Shown: positions 58,347 to 64,000 of the stretch, piece by piece
Layout: each line of letters opens with the position of its first letter
Position numbering within the stretch: position 1 is the stretch's first letter
Origin: Flavobacterium marginilacus
GTDB lineage: Bacteria > Bacteroidota > Bacteroidia > Flavobacteriales > Flavobacteriaceae
Direction of reading: 5' to 3'
Length of the DNA stretch: 64,000 nucleotides
NCBI RefSeq assembly: GCF_026870155.1
Contig: NZ_CP113975.1
Location: 868,001 to 932,000, forward strand
Notes under the pieces: generated by a model
Told to the model about the DNA's origin: nothing
What the model saw: the letters and a program-made list of their open reading frames with translations, nothing else
The model's database searches: none
Program-made: the position numbers and the translations under genes

Positions 58347-59396
58347 ATGATGAAAAAGATACTTATTACTGGAGGTGCTGGTTTTATTGGTTCACATGTC
58401 GTAAGACGTTTTGTGAATAACTATCCAAATTATCAAATTTTTAATTTGGACGCTTTAACCTATGCTGGAAACTTAGAAAACATCAAGGATATCGAAAATG
58501 AATCTAATTACACTTTTGTAAAAGGAGATATTACCGATGAAAATTTTATTTTTAATTTGTTTCAGGAACAATTGTTTGATGGAGTGATTCATCTGGCAGC
58601 AGAGTCACATGTTGATCGTTCTATTGAAGATCCTTTGGCTTTTGTAAAAACCAATGTGATTGGAACTATGAATTTATTAAATGCAGCCAAAAAAATATGG
58701 TTAGGAAATTCCGAAGGAAAACGTTTTTACCATGTAAGTACCGATGAAGTTTATGGCTCGCTTGGCGCTGAAGGATTGTTTACTGAAACTACTTCCTACG
58801 ACCCTAATTCGCCTTATTCTGCATCTAAAGCAAGTTCAGATCACTTTGTACGGGCTTATGGTGAAACCTATGGCTTACCTTATGTAATTACAAATTGTTC
58901 TAATAATTATGGACCTTATCATTTTCCAGAAAAATTAATTCCATTGTTTATTAATAATATTATCAATAATAAGCCATTACCTGTTTATGGAGATGGAAAT
59001 TATACAAGAGACTGGCTGTTTGTAAAAGATCATGCTGTAGCCATCGATTTAGTGTTTCATGATGGAAAAAATCATGAAACTTATAATATTGGAGGGTTTA
59101 ATGAATGGAAGAATATCGATTTAGTAAAAGTTTTGTGCCAGATTATGGATCAAAAATTAGGAAAAGCAGATGGGGAATCTGCTCAATTAATTACATATGT
59201 GAAAGACAGACCAGGACATGATTTACGTTACGCTATTGATGCTTCAAAAATAAACACTCAATTAGGATGGAAGCCATCTGTGACATTTGAACAAGGATTA
59301 GAAAGTACAATTGACTGGTATTTGAATAACCAAGATTGGCTAAATAATGTAACCTCTGGAGCTTATGCTTCGTATTATGATAAACAATATTCATAA
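58347..59396 (+). CDS. rfbB: dTDP-glucose 4,6-dehydratase
   Basis: The 349-residue SDR enzyme makes dTDP-4-keto-6-deoxyglucose, precursor of rhamnose, fucosamine-type and amino sugars. The NAD motif is [16 protein letters not shown] (residues 7-22). HLAAESHVDRSIEDPLAFVKTN, HVSTDEVYGSLG (with catalytic Asp-Glu) and SPYSASKASSDHFVRAY (Tyr-x3-Lys) are diagnostic of RfbB. The C-terminal DRPGHDLRYAIDASKI is conserved. Two adjacent ATGs (58347 and 58350) are equally good. No rfbA, rfbC or rfbD occurs in this window. Confidence 0.94.
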   Translation: MMKKILITGGAGFIGSHVVRRFVNNYPNYQIFNLDALTYAGNLENIKDIENESNYTFVKGDITDENFIFNLFQEQLFDGVIHLAAESHVDRSIEDPLAFVKTNVIGTMNLLNAAKKIWLGNSEGKRFYHVSTDEVYGSLGAEGLFTETTSYDPNSPYSASKASSDHFVRAYGETYGLPYVITNCSNNYGPYHFPEKLIPLFINNIINNKPLPVYGDGNYTRDWLFVKDHAVAIDLVFHDGKNHETYNIGGFNEWKNIDLVKVLCQIMDQKLGKADGESAQLITYVKDRPGHDLRYAIDASKINTQLGWKPSVTFEQGLESTIDWYLNNQDWLNNVTSGAYASYYDKQYS

Positions 59397-59443
59397 TAGT
59401 TTTAAATTTAAGGAACTTAATTTTTGCATTAAAATAGAAAAAA

Positions 59444-59908
59444 ATGAACTGGTACGTAGTTTATACCAAACCCAAGTGGGAAAGAAAAGTTGCGGAACGT
59501 TTAAATGAAATTGGGATTACTGCCTATTGTCCTTTAATTACTAAAATAAGCCAATGGTCGGATCGTAAAAAGAAAATACAAGTACCACTGTTTAATTCGT
59601 ATATTTTTGTACAAGTTGATGAAAAGAATCGGAATGTTATTTTTGAAATTTCAGGTGCTGTTCGGTATTTGTTTTGGCTTGGGAAGCCAGCAGTCGTAAA
59701 GGAAAAAGAAATTCAAATTATTCAAGATTGGTTGAATGTGCCTGATACATTCGAATTAGTGGTTGATAAATGGCAAAAGGGAGATAGTATTGTATTAGAA
59801 TCAGGTCCTTTTTTGGCACAATCAGCAATTGTTCAAGAGGTAAAACAGAATCATTATATACTTATTTTAGAATCTTTAGGATGTATTCTTAAAGTTGAAA
59901 AAAAATAG
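59444..59908 (+). CDS. UpxY family transcription antiterminator (NusG-like)
   Basis: The 154-residue NusG paralogue begins MNWYVVYTKPKWERKVAERL, the NGN-domain signature (residues 1-20). The NGN core extends to about residue 95 (VPLFNSYIFVQVDEKNR). A short C-terminal KOW-like part (GDSIVLESGPFLAQSAIVQEVKQ, about 110-132) follows. In Bacteroides the UpxY proteins prevent premature termination in the 5' leader of their own capsule operon. Here it immediately precedes a long leader and the second export module, so that unit is its probable target. An AT-rich hairpin follows its stop. Confidence 0.9.
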   Translation: MNWYVVYTKPKWERKVAERLNEIGITAYCPLITKISQWSDRKKKIQVPLFNSYIFVQVDEKNRNVIFEISGAVRYLFWLGKPAVVKEKEIQIIQDWLNVPDTFELVVDKWQKGDSIVLESGPFLAQSAIVQEVKQNHYILILESLGCILKVEKK

Positions 59909-59923
59909 TTTATCTATTTTTTT
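59899..59923 (+). terminator. AT-rich hairpin after the UpxY gene
   Basis: AAAAAAATAG (59899-59908, partly in the coding end) pairs with CTATTTTTTT (59914-59923) around a 5-base loop, ending in a T run. The stem has one G-C pair only, so it would be a weak, possibly conditional, terminator. Confidence 0.4.
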
Positions 59924-60037
59924 GTTTTAAAACACTTATTTAAAACAGATTGTAAATTATGTAATTTAATTTATTATTAATAAGATTAAAGTTTCAAAAC
60001 AATAATTAAAAGATGAGATAAATCTTTTTTTTTACTA

Positions 60038-60045
60038 TAAATTTG
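60038..60045 (+). promoter_or_regulatory. putative -7 element of the SLBB exporter unit
   Basis: TAAATTTG followed by CAAAA fits the Bacteroidota -7 element. No consensus upstream partner is seen. It would give a leader of about 200 bases. Confidence 0.5.
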
Positions 60046-60060
60046 CAAAATTCTTATGAA

Positions 60061-60108
60061 ATGTTAATGTGGATCCATAAAATGGGATTCACAATGGCGA
60101 AGCCATGA
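60061..60108 (+). promoter_or_regulatory. structured leader with nested 15-codon frame
   Basis: GTGGATCC (60069-60076) pairs with GGATTCAC (60085-60092, one G-U), and ATGGC-GAA-GCCAT forms a second hairpin at 60094-60106. A short frame MLMWIHKMGFTMAKP covers the same bases. It lies between the UpxY gene and its probable target operon. The remaining intergenic sequence to 60250 is AT-rich with no further structure I can identify. Confidence 0.4.
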
Positions 60109-60250
60109 AAAAAACGTTTGCGAATAAGATAAAATAATTTTTTGATAAACTATTTTTGAAATCATATATAGATACTGTAAAACCACAAGAAGTATAAATA
60201 ATATAATTTGAATGAGATAATAATTTCATTTAATTAATTTAATAGCAACA

Positions 60251-62710
60251 ATGAAAAAACTAATTACCGTAATTCTCTTTCTTATAGCTCTTTTTCAGAC
60301 TAACACTATATTAGCTCAGGATATTCTAAAAGGAAGCGACTTGAGTACTGTAAAGGTTGATTACTTATCGGATAGTGATATTGCAAAAATAAAATCACAA
60401 TTGCAAACAAATAATCTAACTATAGATCAAGTAGAATCGATGGCTTTGTCCAAAGGAATGGATCCTGCAGAATTTGCCAAATTAAAAAAGCGTTTAGCTT
60501 TTACCGAAACTTCTAAAAGTGCAGTTGATAAAAAAACAACGACTAAGAAAAAATCAAAAGATTCAGATCTGGAAGATGAAGAGGATAATAGCGATGTTAT
60601 TGAACGGAAACAAGAAAAAATTGAAAATAAAAAGGTTAAGGATAGTTTGAATTCGCTAGTGTTTGGATCTGAATTATTTGATAACCCTACATTGAATTTC
60701 CAGCCTAATTTGAAATTGGCCACACCTGTCAATTATATTTTAGGTCCTGGAGATGAACTGCAAATTAGCGTAAATGGAGTTCAGGAGTTTAACGATAATG
60801 TTTCAGTATCTGTTGAGGGTAAAGTTGCTATTCAATACGTAGGCCAGATTTCGGTATCGGGAATGACTATTGAGACCGCAACTCAAAAAATTAAAGGAGC
60901 TATTTCAAGAGTATATAGTACTGTTCGTTCTGGTCAATCGCAGGTAGAAGTGAGTTTAAGCCGTATTCGTACCATAAAAATTACTATTATTGGGAGTAAG
61001 CAGCCAGGAAATTATTCAGTTTCATCTTTAGCAACTGTATATAATGCTTTGTTTTTGGGTGGTGGCCCAGGGAAAAATGCAAGTTACAGAAATATTGAGC
61101 TGATCCGTAATAATAAAGTATTTAAAAATATTGATATTTATCGGTTTTTGGTTAATGGAAATCAATCAGATAATGTTGGTTTAAAGGATAATGATGTTAT
61201 TCGTATTCCGGCTTATACTAATAGGGTTACCGTTGAGGGAGAAGCAAAGCGTCCGGGTATTTTTGAAATGAAAAAGGGTGAGCATTTTTCAGATCTTTTG
61301 AATTTTGCATCCGGATTCAATGAATTTGCTTATACAGCTTCGGTAAATGTTTTGCAAAAAACGGGAAAAGAATTTAAAGTAGCTGATATACAAGCTGCTC
61401 AATATGACAGTTATCTGCCTTTAAATGGAGATGTGTTTCGTATCTCCAAAATTTTAAATCGTTTTGAAAACCGTATCATTATTAATGGTGCAGTATTCAG
61501 ACCAGATACCTATTCTTTTTATCAAGGAATGAGAGTTTCAGATTTGATTCGTCAGGCTGAAGGATTGAAAGAAGATGCTTATCTTAAAAGAGCTAGAATC
61601 ATTCGTTTAAAAGAAGATTTGACGACTGAGATTGTTAATGTTGATTTATCTAAAGCAATTGTAGGGGATTTGAATGCTGATGTTGCTTTAAAAAAAGAAG
61701 ATATATTAACTGTGTATTCTATTTTGGATTTTAAGGAAGAATACAAAGTGACGATTGACGGTGAAGTAAAGAAACCAGATGTTTATGATTATCAGGATAA
61801 TTTAACTTTGAATGATTTAATTATTACTGCGGGCGGTTTGACGGGTTCAGCATCCAAGCGTGTTGAAATAGCTAGAATGATTAAGGCTGAAGATATAGAT
61901 GATTCTAATCCGAACAAAGTTGAATTGTTTAATATTGAAATCACTCCGTATTCGAATGAACAATCGATTAATTTTGTACTGAAACCTTTTGATGTCATTA
62001 ATATCAGGCGAATGGCAGTTGTTGAGAAACCAGAGATGGTAACTATATCCGGGTCGGTTTCCTATCCTGGGAAGTATGTTTTGGCTAATAAAAAAGAGAA
62101 GATTTATAATGTTATTCAAAGGGCTGGCGGTCTTACATCATTGGCAAGTTTGAATGGGGTAAAAATAAAGAGGCCTATTAAAAAAGCTCAAATTGAAGAA
62201 TTGGAAAATATAAATTTAAATTTAGGCAAGAAAGATAGTATCCAAAATAAATTGAAAAAGAAATTAAAAGAAGACTTGAAGTATGCCACTATTCCTGTTG
62301 ATTGGGAAAAAGTTGTCAGAAATCAAAATGGAAATGCAAATATAACTTTACAGCCTGGAGATGAAATCGAGGTTTCGGCTTTCAACGAGACTGTAAAAGT
62401 TGCTGGAAACGTTCTTTTGACATCAGAGATTCCTTATAAAAAAGGCAGAGGATTTAATTATTACCTTGATGCTGTTGGAGGTTTGGATGCCAAAGGATGG
62501 AGAAATAAAGCATATGTTATTTATCCAAATGGAGAGGCCGCAGTAACTCGCAGGTTTTTATTGATTAGGTCTAGTCCAAAAGTTGAACCTGGTTCTCAAA
62601 TTGTAGTGCCAGAAAAACCTGAGACAAAGAAAATGACTACTGGTGAATGGGTAAGTATTGGAAGTGTGATTACCAGTTTGGCATTGTTGATTGTTACTTC
62701 GTTTAAGTAG
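60251..62710 (+). CDS. large polysaccharide export protein with multiple SLBB domains
   Basis: The 819-residue product has a signal peptide ending ILAQ (about residue 22) and a Lys/Asp/Glu-rich linker (about 90-135). The Poly_export domain (YILGPGDELQISVNG, about 158-172, and VSVEGKVAIQYVGQISVSGMT) follows, then at least five SLBB-type repeats (for example VTVEGEAKRPGIFEMKKGEHFSDLL, IIINGAVFRPDTYSFYQGMRVSDLI, VTIDGEVKKPDVYDYQDNLTLNDLI and VTISGSVSYPGKYVLANKKEKIYNVI). It ends in a TM helix near the C-terminus (IGSVITSLALLIVTSF). It is the second Wza-like protein of this locus and pairs with the Wzz-like gene downstream. Confidence 0.92.
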   Translation: MKKLITVILFLIALFQTNTILAQDILKGSDLSTVKVDYLSDSDIAKIKSQLQTNNLTIDQVESMALSKGMDPAEFAKLKKRLAFTETSKSAVDKKTTTKKKSKDSDLEDEEDNSDVIERKQEKIENKKVKDSLNSLVFGSELFDNPTLNFQPNLKLATPVNYILGPGDELQISVNGVQEFNDNVSVSVEGKVAIQYVGQISVSGMTIETATQKIKGAISRVYSTVRSGQSQVEVSLSRIRTIKITIIGSKQPGNYSVSSLATVYNALFLGGGPGKNASYRNIELIRNNKVFKNIDIYRFLVNGNQSDNVGLKDNDVIRIPAYTNRVTVEGEAKRPGIFEMKKGEHFSDLLNFASGFNEFAYTASVNVLQKTGKEFKVADIQAAQYDSYLPLNGDVFRISKILNRFENRIIINGAVFRPDTYSFYQGMRVSDLIRQAEGLKEDAYLKRARIIRLKEDLTTEIVNVDLSKAIVGDLNADVALKKEDILTVYSILDFKEEYKVTIDGEVKKPDVYDYQDNLTLNDLIITAGGLTGSASKRVEIARMIKAEDIDDSNPNKVELFNIEITPYSNEQSINFVLKPFDVINIRRMAVVEKPEMVTISGSVSYPGKYVLANKKEKIYNVIQRAGGLTSLASLNGVKIKRPIKKAQIEELENINLNLGKKDSIQNKLKKKLKEDLKYATIPVDWEKVVRNQNGNANITLQPGDEIEVSAFNETVKVAGNVLLTSEIPYKKGRGFNYYLDAVGGLDAKGWRNKAYVIYPNGEAAVTRRFLLIRSSPKVEPGSQIVVPEKPETKKMTTGEWVSIGSVITSLALLIVTSFK

Positions 62711-62803
62711 GGAGAGAAGTGAGTTATGAATTATACGTTGTAATGAGAAGTTTGAGGTTAAGTATTCTAAATATATAAAATAAAAGAAGGTCTATAGTTA
62801 TTT

Positions 62804-63874
62804 ATGGAACAAAATAAAGGAATAGCAAACGACGAAATTTCGTTAAAGGAACTTATTGAAAAAGGGAAAGAATGGTATGCTTATTTATTGAGCCAATGGA
62901 AAATCATTGTATTGGCTGGAGTAATTGGAGCTGTTTTGGGGTTAGCTTATTCTTTTACAAAGAAACCAATATATACGGCAACCTTAACATTTGCATTGGA
63001 AGATGAAAAATCAGGAGGAATGGGTGGTGCTCTTGGGTTGGCCAGTTCGTTTGGGATTGATGTTGGTGGCGGTGGAGGAAGTATATTTTCCGGTTCGAAT
63101 TTGACCGAATTGTTCAAGTCCCGTACGATGGTGGAGCAAACTTTGATGACACCTGTTGCAGTAAACGGGAAAGTGATTTCTTTGGCTGAAATGTATATTC
63201 AAAATAATAAGTGGAGGGAAAAATGGAACAATAACCCTAAATTTAAGGATATTCAATTTTTGCCCGAGACTAAACGGAAGTATTTTACAAGGGAGCATGA
63301 TAGCATTTTGGGAGTGATTTATCAAAATTTATCTCAGACTTCTTTGTCTGTGGGGCAAAAAGATAAAAAGATTGCGATTATATCGATGGATGTCTCTTCA
63401 ACTGATGAATTGTTCTCTCTTCGGTTTTGTGAAGCATTAGCGAGACAAGTTGGAAAATTTTATGTTGAGACCAAAAGCAAAAAGGCCCGCATGAACATGG
63501 AAATTTTGGAACATCAGGTTGATTCCATCCGTGCTGAACTTAATGGTGCTATTACCGGAGTTGCTGTCGCTAATGACAATACTTTTAATCTGAACCCTGC
63601 GCTTAATGTGCGTAGGACTCCTTCGGCTAGGAGACAGGTCGATGTGCAGGCGAATACGGCTATTTTGACGGAGTTGGTGAAACAGGCTGAATTAGCAAAA
63701 GTTACATTGCGTAAAGAAACCCCTTTGATTCAAGTAATTGATAGACCAATTTTGCCACTACCGAAAGAGCGTTTTGGGAAAGCGAAAGGTATTTTATTAG
63801 GAGGGATTTTAGCAGGTTTTTTAGTTGTGTTCTTTTTAATTTTTAAGAGAATATTTAAAGAAGTACTTAAATAA
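62804..63874 (+). CDS. Wzz/chain-length determinant family protein
   Basis: The 356-residue inner-membrane protein has a first TM helix at about residues 31-50 (WKIIVLAGVIGAVLGLAYSF). The Wzz domain follows (KKPIYTATLTFALEDE) with a Gly-rich stretch (about 70-95). A helical periplasmic domain comes next, then the PxxP region IDRPILPLPKERFGKAKGI, and a second TM helix at about 330-350. It has no kinase domain, unlike the Wzc-like protein at 51832. It most probably sets chain length for the glycan exported by the large SLBB protein upstream. Confidence 0.9.
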   Translation: MEQNKGIANDEISLKELIEKGKEWYAYLLSQWKIIVLAGVIGAVLGLAYSFTKKPIYTATLTFALEDEKSGGMGGALGLASSFGIDVGGGGGSIFSGSNLTELFKSRTMVEQTLMTPVAVNGKVISLAEMYIQNNKWREKWNNNPKFKDIQFLPETKRKYFTREHDSILGVIYQNLSQTSLSVGQKDKKIAIISMDVSSTDELFSLRFCEALARQVGKFYVETKSKKARMNMEILEHQVDSIRAELNGAITGVAVANDNTFNLNPALNVRRTPSARRQVDVQANTAILTELVKQAELAKVTLRKETPLIQVIDRPILPLPKERFGKAKGILLGGILAGFLVVFFLIFKRIFKEVLK

Positions 63875-63892
63875 TTTTGCTTAAATATTTAA

Positions 63893-64000
63893 ATGAAAAA
63901 TTATATGATAAAAGTTCAGGAGGTTAAAAAAGAAACTGAAGATATAGTCACTTTATGTTTCAAAAAGCCGGGATAAAAAAAAATTAAGTATTTAGCTGAA
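63893..64000 (+). pseudogene. ferredoxin/flavodoxin-reductase-like frame with an early stop (runs off the window)
   Basis: An ATG at 63893 opens MKNYMIKVQEVKKETEDIVT, then LCFKKPG and a TAA stop at 63974-63976. The same frame continues KKIKYLAE to the window edge. The pattern is that of the first strands of a ferredoxin-NADP-reductase-type FAD domain, where Leu would follow Pro-Gly. A TTA-to-TAA change would explain the stop. The rest lies outside, so I cannot tell whether the gene is dead, an alternative start is used, or this is a sequence error. Confidence 0.45.

Overview
The window looks like a chromosomal segment of a Flavobacterium-type member of the Bacteroidota. It is AT-rich and has SusC/SusD pairs, an UpxY-type antiterminator and a zinc-free L36. 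Many upstream regions carry the Bacteroidota -7 element TANNTTTG, sometimes with TTTG about 19-20 bases upstream, and Shine-Dalgarno sequences are mostly absent. I see no tRNA, rRNA or CRISPR array.

Layout. 1-8.9 kb: the 5' part of a minus-strand alpha-2-macroglobulin gene, then plus-strand genes for a YdeI-like protein, a Crp/Fnr regulator with an AhpD-like partner, a TPR protein, the peptidoglycan-recycling ligase Mpl, RadC, a YjjG-like HAD phosphatase and an unknown secreted protein. 8.9-12.1 kb: RarA, a rhomboid protease and RlmB. 12.2-25.2 kb: a minus-strand accessory block with two SusC/SusD pairs, an IS630-type insertion sequence between them and an Omp85-family protein. Both susC genes share a nearly identical 5' module. 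The upstream copy of that module still encodes the last 13 residues of the Omp85 protein, which points to a segmental duplication followed by decay. 25.4-42.7 kb: the str, S10, spc and alpha ribosomal operons run together, from rpsL to rplQ, with secY, infA, rpmJ and rpoA. Two intergenic leaders, before rpsH and before rpsD, have strong predicted hairpins. 42.9-50.9 kb: carA, eno, gltA, two tandem amidinotransferase-fold hydrolases (the second CtlX-like), a MarC protein, a CoA-binding protein and recR. 51.0-64.0 kb: a surface-polysaccharide locus.

How the polysaccharide genes fit together. A short Wza-like lipoprotein and a Wzc-like tyrosine autokinase form one export module. Enzymes for UDP-GlcNAc/GalNAc epimerisation, UDP-uronic acids and dTDP-4-keto-6-deoxyglucose follow. 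After them come an UpxY/NusG-like antiterminator, a structured leader of about 340 bp, and a second export module made of a large SLBB protein and a Wzz-like protein. The window ends in a ferredoxin-reductase-like reading frame interrupted by a stop codon.

Intergenic repeats. The mpl-radC gap contains a MITE-like element of 183 bp with 8-bp terminal inverted repeats and a 9-bp direct duplication, next to a separate 54-bp palindrome. A third, different structured repeat lies upstream of the rhomboid gene. No clearly new multi-gene system is evident. The best leads are the duplicated susC module, the MITE-like element, the two ribosomal leaders and the UpxY-associated leader.
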